NCBI RefSeq assembly: GCF_000002075.1
Contig: NW_004797437.1
Span: forward strand, 696,152-760,151
DNA from: Aplysia californica
Taxonomy: Eukaryota > Mollusca > Gastropoda > Aplysiida > Aplysiidae
Direction: 5' to 3'
Length of the DNA: 64,000 nucleotides
Positions 47,301 through 57,600 of the stretch are shown here, one piece after another. The position numbers and the translations under genes were made by a program. Below the pieces are notes generated by a model. It was not told where the DNA came from and did not search any database. It worked only from the letters and a program-made list of their open reading frames with translations. Positions within the stretch are counted from its first letter, which is position 1; each line of letters begins with the position of its first letter.

Positions 47301-47984
47301 TTTTGGCACAATTACACAGTCGTAGTGGGTAATTAGTTCTAATTCTGGTTTTACGTAAAATCCCATGAAGACAGCTATTTTTATGTAACCTCCTTACACT
47401 CACATTTATAACTCACTTAGAAGCTGAGTGCGAATAAATAAAACATTTTTTTCGGACCCGACGTACGAATAGATAAAACCTATATTCCGACTCGAGTCCG
47501 AATAGATAAAAAATCTTATCGGACTCGAGTCCGAATAGAGCTGGCCTTCAGAGAAATAGAGTTCAAGTTTATTTTCCTGAGCGTTCGGAGAAATAGAGCC
47601 GACCTTATTGTTTTTTTGCCTTATTTTAAAAACTAAGCCTTTTGTTCAGCTATGGAACAGTTTAAACAAAGATTTAATTTGCATTAATAATTTATATAAC
47701 TTCAAACAAAGCTTTAACTTTAGATTTTTTAGTCTTTTAGTCTTTAGATCTAGGCTGATCCTCCAAAACTACTAGATCTAGATCTAGCATGGCTACCTAT
47801 AGACTTTAGATCTAGATCTAGGCCTAACAATTTTGGAGAGAAGATATTAAGCCAAGTCATCTCGTAGATGACCGGTTACCAGTCCAAACACCCGTTACAG
47901 TGGGGTACTGTTTTGATGACAAAGTACAAAACAACCACACACTGACACTGTGACAAAAAAAGTACAAGATCTAGTCTAGTATTT

Positions 47985-48115
47985 TTTTACTTTCCCTCCC
48001 GTCTCACACTTACTTACCAGTTGTCCATTTTCTGCTAAATATTGATGCGCTGAACAAGAATATCAATTTCATTTCCATCGCAAATAATAGTTTTTGAAAT
48101 ATATATCTGATTGTT
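47985..48115 (+). repeat. Direct repeat with 50790-50915
   Basis: CTTTCCCTCCCGTCTCACAC, CCAGTTGTCCATTTTCTGC and ATAATAGTTTTTGAAAT are shared in order with the second copy. Class unknown. Confidence 0.75.
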
Positions 48116-48689
48116 CTTATCAACAACCGATTACGTCAGGCGTGCCGGGCAGGCCGCCGGGGTCACTCAGTGTGTACTGTTGGTGTACAGCGCGCGCGCC
48201 AGGAAACGTGTGTTTTCGCCATGAATACCGTGGGAGTGTGTTAATCGATGATGAAAATAATGCTCTATCTTTCATATCTTTCTACTTATAAAGTGTTACA
48301 AACACATGAATAACCCCCTCTCACAAGCTGATATGACATTACGAGTTACGCCCATTCGAATAACCTTTCTGGACGCTCTTGTTGTTATGAATGACCTGAG
48401 GTTCGAAAGGGGATAATAATATAGGTCAATTTCCGAATGTTTTACACTCAAATTGTTCTTTGTACCTGCACAATGGTATTCTTAACTATCAAACAAGCTT
48501 CTATTTTTTATCAGGTAGTATCATTTCATACAAAATCAAGCTCATTTGAAAGATTTTGTATAGAAAAATGGAAGTCTTGTCTCCTGACTACCCTTTCGAG
48601 CTCCTCATGTCTAAATTTCTTCCATAATTTCATTGGACAAACATCTACAGAGCTACCAACTTGGCGTGTTTTGAATGAGACCTATGCCT

Positions 48690-48830
48690 CTGTTGGGCGC
48701 GATCTGTCGATTTGCACGATCCATCAATCGCGCAGCGCATTTGGTTGATCGAGGAAACGCGCGACAATCCATCGATTGTTGCGCATTCTGATGATCAGCG
48801 GATCGCGCAGCGCTTTTTGTCGATCTGTGA
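48690..48830 (+). repeat. Inverted repeat partner of 50110-50262
   Basis: TGTTGGGCGCGATCTGTCGA, GCAGCGCATTTGGTTGATCG and GATCAGCGGATCGCGCAGCG are found reverse-complemented at 50110-50262. The sequence is rich in short GATC/ATCGAT palindromes (ATCGATTGT, GATCAGCGGATC), so each copy can also fold on itself. Confidence 0.8.
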
Positions 48831-49216
48831 AATATATATACTTACTGCACATTCTGTCGATAAACTATGATGATGAAGTAAATTTTTTAAAAAGAAGAAA
48901 ATTGGTTTACTGAGCATGTCAGTCATTGAGTTTGAGCGTCCTGTTGTTTGGTTTCCATGATGAGTTGTGTGTTGAACTTAAAGTGTTCACGGTTGAGTGA
49001 GGCAGATAAATTGACACGACGTTAAATCGAGCACCTGCACCCAGTATTTGGACAGATTTGATTGGCTGAGTACTTCACGTGGTATTCCAAATATGGTCAA
49101 GATTTACTGGCTTGTGATAAATTGTTGTGTTGATTAAAAATTTATTATATACAAGTATTATTTTCTTTATTGTTTCCCTGAACAAGAGCACCTCGAGCAC
49201 AACCAACCTCTCCATA

Positions 49217-49410
49217 TTCTAGCATCTGCGTTTGTCGCGGCCGCGACCCGCAAATCGCGGCCGCGATTTTTGCATAATTTTTTTTAAAAGACAAAAACAA
49301 CAAAGCTACTTCCTAACATATTAGACATGTATTTTGATAAGTTTTAAGATGTCCATGTGTATCTATTTTCATGCGGAGAATATAAGTACATTACATACTA
49401 TATTGCGGTC
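49217..49410 (+). repeat. Repeat shared with 22012-22330
   Basis: TCTAGCATCTGCGTTTGTCG, then GCAAATCGCGGCCGCGATTT (hairpin) and later GAGAATATAAGTACATTACA, as at 22012-22300. Confidence 0.6.
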
Positions 49411-49489
49411 TGCTGTCTTTTATTTTCCCCTCTTTTTGTGTTTTAATTTTACTAGGACTGTGTAATTGTTGAGTCAAAAGACTGCACTC

Positions 49490-49900
49490 TCATTAGATCT
49501 ACCCAACAGCAGTGTCTAAGTAGGCCTACACGGTAACCGACAACTCAGGGTTTTTCTACCACCACTGCAGCATCATCACTACTTCCACCACCATTTGTCT
49601 TTCCACATGTTGATTTTGTTGAGTATTGAATTTTTCTGTAATTTTTATCACATCGCACAAAACCGACAGCCGCAGCCTCTTCCCAACACCTCTTCCCCCA
49701 TCATAAGCCGAGAGTGCGATATCACAACGCGCAGTCTCATTTGGTCGACATAATTAACTTTGCCCCCGGCAAGGTCAACTCTAGGGCCTAGTTTTGTTCA
49801 TGAATACTAATGACGCAGGGAGGGCTAGTTTAGATAGATCTAGTAACTGGATATTAAAGCTCACATCTCAATTGTTATCATTATAATTTTTAAAATGTTC
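49490..49900 (-). repeat. Inverted duplication, arm 2 (carries the empty site)
   Basis: Reverse complement of 45780-46038 joined to 47151-47300. TTTCTGTAA at 49633-49641 is the unoccupied target of the TIR element in arm 1. This arm shows that the duplication predates, or escaped, the insertion. Confidence 0.82.
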
Positions 49901-50109
49901 AGAAATGCTGGAAATATTTAGAAACAAGGGTCGGAAGTCTTACGGACATCATACTGGACTCAATTCAGAGTCCGAATAGTTCGTTATTGTGTAATCCTGA
50001 CTTCCAGTTACTTCCATTCAGTTTCGGTTTGACTTTGGAGAGTGAAACTAAATTATATGTATTACACTCGGGACGACAACAAAACATAACAAAACTCAGG
50101 GGTAAGATC

Positions 50110-50262
50110 TATAGAATGCGCAACCAAACGGATCGACAAAAAGCGCTGCACGATCCGCTGATCAACAGAATGCGAAATAATCGATGGATTGTCACGCATT
50201 TCCTCGATCAACCAAATGCGCTGCGCAATTGATGGATCGCGCAAATCGACAGATCGCGCCCA
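50110..50262 (-). repeat. Inverted repeat partner of 48690-48830
   Basis: See 48690-48830. The two copies are about 1.3 kb apart and differ by scattered substitutions. Confidence 0.8.
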
Positions 50263-50504
50263 ACACCTCCATTACGAACCAACGCAGGCGGTTCTAGAAG
50301 AAGGCCACAAGCGCACACAAACTCAAGCAGACTGACGCAAACACACTTGACCTGCGTGAATGGGGATCCGACTCGGGACCCGAATTTCACGTAAGATGTG
50401 CGCTGAGCCAGGGGCTACACTGATTCGGGACCAGAACGTAGGCGAGGTGCCGAAATAGGCTTATCGGGCGACATAAACCCGGCTCCCGCAGGACGAGGGT
50501 TAAT

Positions 50505-51030
50505 GGAGATAGACATGCTTTGGACCAATCGGGGGGTTCCCTGCCCATCTGGGATAACAAAATCTGGGGGGTTACATTGGAGCATGTGCCCATTTTAAAC
50601 CATAATTTGATGTTATACAGTTGGATTTGAAATTTTCTTGAAAATAAATTGATTTGCGACAGTTTTAGAGGCTTTATCTTTATCATACTTTATACTTTGT
50701 ATTTGATCTGCAGCAAACAGTACTGCAGTTTGACCCCCGAAGCAGTGCATCTGTGCGCGGGAGCGAAAGTAAAAATTTGGGTACTTTTTTACTTTCCCTC
50801 CCGTCTCACACTCAGCTACCAGTTGTCTATTTTCTACTAAATATCGAAGCGCTGAACATGAATATCAACTTCATTTCCGTCGCAAATTAATAGTTTTTGA
50901 AATTTGATTGTTTTTAACCGAGATAGACATGCTTAGGACCAATCGGGGGGTTCCAGGGGGGCCTGCCCCACTGGGATAAAAGAAAATCTGGGAGGTTACA
51001 GGGGGGGGCGTGCCCCCATGTTTTTACCTA
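50505..51030 (+). repeat. Direct repeat pair (50505-50605 / 50925-51030) with repeat family B between
   Basis: GAGATAGACATGCTT, GGACCAATCGGGGGGTTCC and CTGGGATAA recur in both. Between them, 50605-50777 is family B with GAAGCAGTG (50739-50747), the empty version of the target occupied at 52139-52894. Confidence 0.65.
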
Positions 51031-51804
51031 CGAAGTGATTATTCGGACTCGAGTCCGAATATGAAAAAATGTTATTCGGACTCTGATTCTTGTCCAGCAT
51101 GACATCACTTCCGACTTCCTGTGACCCGTGAATCCGGCTTCCTGTCCTGCCTCACTCGTGACTCGCCTCAGGCTGGGTAGAGACCGGGATCACTTCGGGC
51201 AAAAAGGCGTTTTGTGCAGGAGTCGAGTTTTAATTTTATGTTGAATTTGAGGCCGGCCTGAAAAGTTATAGCTCTTCTAAGAAATGTTTATTTGTCAAGA
51301 GGTCATCAGAAGCAATTAAAGATGGCTCGTTAGCGTGTGTCGGGGTCAGATGGGCGGCCTGCACACGTGTGGCTGTGTGCGTGTCGGGGAGGGTGGTGAG
51401 GGGGAGGGGGGGCACTATCGGTCCGGGCTTTGAACGTCGCATACGCGTCAGTCTTTTTCCCCCCGGCAACAGATCATTATTACAATAATAAGCTAGTCTT
51501 GACGTAGATCTACGTAATGAATTGTGCGCTGGTCTATGGAATCAAAAGTTGCTGTATGCTCAGCTCTACACAGCAACACAACTTTTTCTTGGTAAATAAT
51601 CGAATGACACAGGCTTGTGCATTTGAACGAATCGGTCTTTTTTTTTTTTACACAGCTCATAATATATGCAGGTGTCAGGTGGTCTGCTAATCTTCAATTT
51701 TACCTTTTTCTACAACAAAGAAAGTAGGAAATGTGGGGGGGGGGGGGGGGGGTCGTATCAATGAGGCCCGGCGGGCATTGGATCGGCAGATAAGGTGTGG
51801 GGGA

Positions 51805-52000
51805 AACTAAAAAATGGCGGAAAATTGGAAGCACTGAACGTTAGATCTATAGAACGAAGACACTTCCTTTTTTCCGGACCCGAGTCCGAATAACATTTTT
51901 TCATATTCGGATGGCGGAAAATTGGAAGCACTGAACGTTAGATCTATAGAACGAAGACACTTCCTTTTTTCCGGACCCGAGTCCGAATAATGACGGCCTT
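51805..52000 (+). repeat. ~97-bp tandem duplication
   Basis: ATGGCGGAAAATTGGAAGCA ... CCGGACCCGAGTCCGAATAA occurs twice in succession, almost without change, implying a recent event. A G tract lies at 51736-51752. Confidence 0.88.
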
Positions 52001-52138
52001 TTACCTATCTATAGGCTAACTTGATATTTTAGAGTTAGATTTTGAAATTGTCTTGAAAATAATTGATTTGCGACAGTTTTAGTGGCTTTATGTGTGATCT
52101 GCAGCAAACAGTACTGCAGATTGACCCCTGAAACAGTG

Positions 52139-52894
52139 GGAAGTGGCTATTCTCATCCGGGGTGAGAATAGAAAAACGATCTACCTCTCACCCCGGGTGA
52201 GACTTGCGTCCGTGTAGGCTATTCTCACCCGGTTTGAAACAAGACCTGTTTTTCCTCATTTCGGAATACTTTCTATCGATGTGGATGACCAAATTGATAA
52301 AAGCCAAGAAAAAATTACGTTATAGCACAAAAGTAAGCTAATTTGATCGTCTTCAAAGATGCTATGGCTATTTCACTGTTCGAATCGAGCCGAACTACGT
52401 GGGTCGCCATTTTGTTTTGCCCGGAAGTTCTCGCAAGATCTACTCCTCCCCTCTCTGTCTCTTTCTGAATACTGTCTATCGGTGTGGACGATCAAATTGA
52501 CCAAAACAAAGTTATAAAATGATGTTAAAACACAAAAGTAAATTAATTTAGTTGTCTACAAAGATGCTACGGCTATTTAACTTTTCGAATCGAGCCGAAC
52601 TACGCGGGTCGCCATTTTGTTTTGACCGGAAGTTCTCGTGCTACTCCTCTCTCTCTCTCTCCACTGCCCACAGACAAAATTGTACGCTTTTAATAGGCTA
52701 CAATTGTAATGGAACGTTTGTTCACGGCACAGAATTCTACAATTTTTCTGTTATCACAGTGTAGAATTCTGTGGTTTAGGGCGAACGCAAAATTTGTTGG
52801 CCTAGATCTAGGCTATAACGGTGAACGCGCACCGGGTGAGAATAGCCAAGACTCGCCTGCACTATTCTCACCCAGGGTGAGAATAGAGGTGGCC
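52139..52894. mobile_element. 756-bp TIR element with 9-bp duplication GAAACAGTG (family CTATTCTCACCC)
   Basis: GAAACAGTG flanks it at 52130-52138 and 52895-52903, and the paralogous family B copy has a single GAAGCAGTG at 50739-50747. The left end GGAAGTGGCTATTCTCATCC and reverse-complemented right end GGCCACCTCTATTCTCACCC contain palindromic blocks (CTCACCCCGGGTGAG). The interior has two copies of a ~205-bp segment (about 52255-52460 and 52460-52665). Non-coding. TSD length and GG ends fit Merlin- or Mutator-like elements; not decided. Confidence 0.85.
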
Positions 52895-52944
52895 GAAACA
52901 GTGCATCTGTGTGCGGGAGTGAAAGTAAAAATTTACCTCAATTT

Positions 52945-53076
52945 GGAAGGACTTCCGTAACGAGCGACCACCCCATCAAACACAATAAAGAAGAGGCCTA
53001 ACCCTAACCCTACCCCTACTCCAAGCCCTCAATTCTGCTCTGTCTCATAGTGGTCGCTAGTTACGGAAGTCCTCCT
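52945..53076. mobile_element. 132-bp MITE with telomere-like core, copy 1
   Basis: Ends GGAAGGACTTCCGTAACGAG and, reverse-complemented, AGGAGGACTTCCGTAACTAG. The core has CCTAACCCTAACCCTACCCC. Sister at 56275-56427. Target duplication unclear here. Confidence 0.78.
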
Positions 53077-53378
53077 AAAAATTTAGATCAGATCTAAATC
53101 TAGATCTATATCTAGATGTAGTGGTAGACTGAAGTGTGAAGTCCAGACCCAGTAGGCTGGCTGTTGGCTGTTGAAGGCCAAGAATATAATGTACGGAAGT
53201 GGCTATTCTCATCCGGGGTGAGAATAGAAAAACGATCTACCTCTCACCCCGGGTGAGACTTGCCAGCGTAGGCTATTCTCACCCGGTGCGAAACAAGACC
53301 TGCTTTTCCTCACTTTGGAATACTGTCTATCGGTGTGGATGATCAAATTGAAAAAAGCCAAGAAAAAATTACGTTATA

Positions 53379-54456
53379 GAGTAATCGTACCGGTTCGGGC
53401 AGCACGTTTTTTTTTTGCTGTCGGGCACTGGAGTACAAAAAGATCGTTTAAAACTTTGTTTTCAAATCTAGCCCCAAAAGAGTGGCACACAAACCTAAAG
53501 CAACCTCCCTTACTTTCGTTGAAACAACAGTTATGGCGATATTTTGCTAAAAATAGTCCTTAAGACAGCTTTTTCTTCATCAACTGAGCAAAACAGCGTG
53601 AAGCTCTTTCCCCGGAAGAGTTAACATTGGTTGTGGATGAAGGAGCCTGTGACCTAGATTCTACGTTTTGGTAGACTCTGAAGGCTGGAGAGTTATTTGC
53701 ATATGAGGCCCTGTCAAGGATGAAAGAGAATTTGCCGTTTAGTCTCGCCGTTTTTGCCCAAAGGGGGGGTGCCCGGATTGTAACATAAAATCCGTAGTTT
53801 CTCATCCTTCGGGCACATAAGATAATATAGAGCCAATGGTTTATATAACAAAGAATAAAGAATTTGTGCATAATTTAAATAATAGTAGAGTCAGATACAG
53901 CATATTAACTCAGTCAGACACCAGTAATAGAGTCAGATACCAGTGTGTAATACAGTCAGATATCAGTGTAGCAGAGTCAGATCCAGTGTAGTTGAGTGAG
54001 CCAGATGCCAGTGTAGTAGAGTCAGATACCACGTAGTAGAGTGGGTCAGATACATACTCATTAAAATAGCTATAAATGGTGAATACCACTTTAGACAAAC
54101 TATCATTGTGTCCAAGTGTTGATAACAAACATTAAAAATCATGTTATTAAGCTTGCAAAGAAACAAATGTGATAATAATTGAAAATGACCGAATGTCAAA
54201 ATACTGCCCGAATCCATGAGAAAACCAAAAAAATGCGACCGAACTCGTAAATAAATCGGGCGTCCTTTTGCACCCAGTAAGGGCCTCAAACATGAGAACA
54301 AGCTGAAACAGGTCATTCCTGGGGTCATCCAATCACATGACTTCCTGTAGCTGGTTTCGGTTTGTTTCTAGGGCAAGGCAGATATAGGAGATATAAAGCT
54401 TTAAAGTCGACGTGCCTGTTTTCGTCCTTATTTTGACCGAACCCGTAATATTACTC
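53379..54456. mobile_element. 1,078-bp TIR element with TA target duplication, nested
   Basis: The uninterrupted sister reads cgttaTAgcac (near 52320); here the TA is at 53377-53378 and again at 54457-54458. Ends are GAGTAATCGTACCGGTTCGG and, reverse-complemented, GAGTAATATTACGGGTTCGG. A decayed minisatellite around AGAGTCAGATACCAGTGT fills 53885-54050. No transposase recognised. TA duplication fits Tc1/mariner or ISL2EU-type elements. Confidence 0.8.
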
Positions 54457-54846
54457 TAGCACAAAAGTAAGCTAATTTGATCGTCTTCAAAGATGCTATG
54501 GCCATTTCACTTTCACTGTTCGAATCGAGCCGAACTACGCGGGTCGCCATTTTGTTTTGCCCGGAAGTTCTCGCAAGATCTACTCCTCCCCTCTCTCTGT
54601 CTCTTTCTGAATACTGTCTATCGGTGTGGACGATCAAATTGACCAAAATAAAGTTAAAAAATGATGTTAAAACACAAAGACAAAAGTATATTAATTTGGT
54701 TGTCTACAAAGATGCTACGGCTATTTAACTTTTCGAATCGAGCCGAACTACACGGGTCGCCATTTTGTTTTGACCGGAAGTTCTCGCGCTACTCCTCTCT
54801 CTGTCTCTTTCTCTCTCTCTCTCTCCACTGCCCACATACAAAATTG

Positions 54847-55115
54847 GGCGCTTTTTCGGTAGTTCCCACCCCGCAATTTTATTCACGGGATTGGGTCACA
54901 AGAGTAGGGGGGTTTCAGGGGGGCTTGCCCCCCTGACCTAATAAAAATAGGAAGGGGGGTTTCAGGGGGGCATGCCCATAATTTAATGTTTTGCAGTTGT
55001 TAGGTTTGATATCTTAGCTCACCGCGAATCAAACGTACAGATCTAGATCTAGATCTAGAGATATAGATGTAGGTCAGGCTCAAATAAGGGGGGTGGGAAC
55101 TACCGAAAAAGCACC
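54847..55115. mobile_element. 269-bp MITE with 26-bp TIR and 8-bp duplication CAAAATTG, nested
   Basis: CAAAATTG flanks at 54839-54846 and 55116-55123, single in the sister (near 52676). TIRs GGCGCTTTTTCGGTAGTTCC / GGTGCTTTTTCGGTAGTTCC extend to 26 bp with one mismatch. The interior holds G-rich GGGGGGTTTCAGGGGGGC repeats and a TAGATCTAGATCTAG run. An 8-bp duplication fits hAT-, P- or Merlin-type elements. Confidence 0.88.
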
Positions 55116-56024
55116 CAAAATTGTACGCTTTTACTTTAGTAGGCTACAGTTGTAATGGAACGTTTGTTCACGGCACAGAAATCTACAATTTTTCTGTTAT
55201 CACAGTGTAGAATTCTGTGGTTTAGGGTGAACGCAAAATTTGTTGGCCTAGATCTAGGCTATAACGGTGAACGCGCACCGGGTGAGAATAGCCAAAAGAC
55301 TAGCCTGCACTATTCTCATCCCGGGTGAGAATAGAGGTGGCCATATATATAGACATAGATCTAGAGTACTGTTTGGCCATCTCGGCCCCCTAAGAAATAT
55401 TGTTTTTATTTCAACACTGTGAGAGCCTCAATTGTTGTTGACACACGGGAAACCACTTAAAAGAAGCAGAAAAGTATCCTCTACATGATGGTGGTAGTGG
55501 AATGAACTATCGTTTATTATTTTGTGGGTCACTCGGCAAAATTTCATTTCGCATTTTTGGCTCATTTTCGGCCGGGTCCGGACGGGTCGGCCAGAGGGGT
55601 CTGGGAAGGTCGGCCACCCATTTGGAAATGGTCCGGGAATGTCGGCCACCTAGAATTATGCTCTATAACACCCATGTTTATCTATCTAGTGAGAATTAAA
55701 ACCTTTAAGACTATTTTTACATTAAAAAGGGATAAATATTCTGACTTGGAGGAGTAATTAGGATGCTCTAATCATCATGATGTTCATTGTCATAGTTTTG
55801 TTACAAAGAGCAGAGACATTTTGAGAAGAAAAAAGAAGATAAAAAGACTCCACACCTGATAGAGACACAGAGAGAGAAGAGACAGAAATGCAGTCTGTAG
55901 CAGACACTTAGACCTAGATTCTAGATCTAGATCTAGTAGATATACAGACAGACAAGTGGACAAACAGAGTGACTGACATATTATATATAATATAGATCTA
56001 TATATGATGAATTTTCTTTTCACT

Positions 56025-56630
56025 CTCTTTCAATGAATGAAACAACGACACTTACTGGTATGTCCACACTTCTGTCCTGTATAAAAAGTGATCAAAAGAC
56101 AATTTTGTCTGAGGGAGCTATGCATTTTAAAGTTGATAAAACATTGATGTCCATATTCTATCATTCTACCCTAGAAAGTAAGATTAATTTTTGTATAACA
56201 GCATGGGCCGGGAACACAAGACAACAAGATAAAGAAAAATTAAACTGATTAATACGAAAAGCATGGAAAATTTCGGGAGGAATTCCATAACGAGCGACCA
56301 CCAAGGAACAGAGTAGATATAGAGGGTGAGGGATAGGATTAGGGTTTGGGATAAATGGTTAGGGTTAGGTCTCTTCTTTGTTGAGCTTGTTAATGTTGGG
56401 GTGGTCGCTCGTTATGGAAGTACTTCCAAAATTTCAAGATCTACATTCCCCTACTTCGATGAATTGTACCTTACAGCTTGCACTGAAATTTTTTTAAAAT
56501 TCCATCCCTCAAATTAAAACACAAGTTAGAAGTGTAAAAGACCTAGATCTAGGCTTCTGACCTGTAACAAAGAAAGATACTGCAGGTCATTTTTACCATC
56601 ATCCATCAAAATTCTTCCATCTTAACCATC
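56025..56630 (+). mobile_element. L2-like LINE reverse-transcriptase C-terminus, split by a MITE
   Basis: LKVDKTLMSIFYHSTLESKI-type sequence (FKVDKTLMSIFYHSTLES), INFCITAWAGNTRQQDKEKL, then KAWKIS follow the L2/Rex-like pattern FYxSxIxSxIxFxxxxWxGNxxxxDKxxLxxIxxxAxKIxG. After the MITE (56275-56427) the sequence resumes with pieces like RYCRSFLPSSIKIL, the usual end of this ORF. Several stops; dead. Confidence 0.75.
56275..56427. mobile_element. 153-bp MITE with telomere-like core, copy 2, inserted in the LINE
   Basis: Flanked by AAAATTTC at 56267-56274 and 56428-56435. Ends GGGAGGAATTCCATAACGAG and, reverse-complemented, GGAAGTACTTCCATAACGAG. The core contains GATTAGGGTTTGGG and GGTTAGGGTTAGG. 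Relative to the 52945 copy the core is on the opposite strand. Confidence 0.85.
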
Positions 56631-57065
56631 TTGTTTCGAGTATTCATAAGACCTTTAGAGCATGCATCAGAATAACATTGAGTTACCGTCAGAATACTGA
56701 GTCTAGCTTAAGATTAATATTGTTGTATTACTGTTCATTTATATCATGCATGTGGCTGTAAACATAACATCAGACTCATCCATCACTCAAATGCATGTAT
56801 TTGCTTCACCCTCACTGCTACTAATTACCTAAAACCTCAAACGTTTTGCAGCCTTCCCCTTTCTTTTACCCCTCTTTTTTCTTATTTCATCCTTTTTTTC
56901 CTGCTCTCCTCAGTCTTTCTCTGCTTTTCTTTTCTGCATGTTTTCTTTTCTTCTCTTCTTCATTGGTTGCTTTCTTTTAGATTCCTACTTCCTCTCCTCA
57001 CTCTGTTTTGCTTCTTCCATTTCTTTAAAATAATATGTCATTGTTTCTTCACTGGTTCAAGCCAC

Positions 57066-57135
57066 ATATAGTTGGGGTAACCAGTCATTTCGTCAAACGG
57101 ATCTCGTCCCACCCCAATTATGTGTGACAAAATGA
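57066..57135. repeat. Short inverted repeat GTCATTTCGTCA ... TGACAAAATGAC
   Basis: The arms at about 57083 and 57131 are almost perfect. GTCATTTCGTCACACCG also occurs near 44755, so this may be the end of a further element family. Confidence 0.5.
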
Positions 57136-57239
57136 CTTCGCTTATAAATATATATCTCTAAAATTGTTATGCTAGTAGAGTTTTGGAGGATCAGCCTAAA
57201 GCTTTTTTCGAAGTACATAAATTGTTATTAATGTAAATT

Positions 57240-57600
57240 AAATCTTCGTCCAAACTGTTCCATAGTTGAACAATAGTTTTCATTAAATAAGGCAAAAACA
57301 ATGTCTGGTAAAGAGTTAGTAAGGCTTTGTTTCAAAGTAAGGGTCTAGCTTTTAGCAAAATTGCAGTACCGTACATTTCTATTAACTAATTTATTTTTTA
57401 ACAGAACTAATATTATGATCTTGCCAATCACACCTTTCATCAATTATAGGCCTATTTGATCTGAATCGACAGATTTCAATATTGTCCGTAGAACGGTGTA
57501 GCTGATCAGGTAGGCACGACAACTCGCACTGCCCTCCCCCCGGTCCTTCCACACACAGCCCCCCAACCCTCCCCTGAAAATTGTGATTTGCGATTTCCAT
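57240..57600 (-). mobile_element. LINE reverse-transcriptase fragment, CR1/L2-like (minus strand)
   Basis: Reverse complement of 44820-45200: IDERCDWQDHNISSVKK, then KARPLL- and LTLYQT-like pieces on the minus strand. About 12 kb separate the two inverted copies. Confidence 0.65.

Larger units (their letters stand above)
53195..55342. mobile_element. Second CTATTCTCACCC-family element, split by two nested insertions
   Basis: Left end GGAAGTGGCTATTCTCATCC and right end ...GAATAGAGGTGGCC as in the copy at 52139-52894. Removing 53379-54456 and 54847-55115 leaves a sequence collinear with the first copy, including the internal ~205-bp duplication. The flanks (ATAATGTAC and ATATATATA) do not form a clear 9-bp duplication. 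Confidence 0.82.

Noticed and set aside
53379-54456. Transposase gene inside the TA-flanked element
   Set aside because: The open frames on both strands show no transposase, THAP or nuclease motif I recognise; called non-autonomous or decayed.
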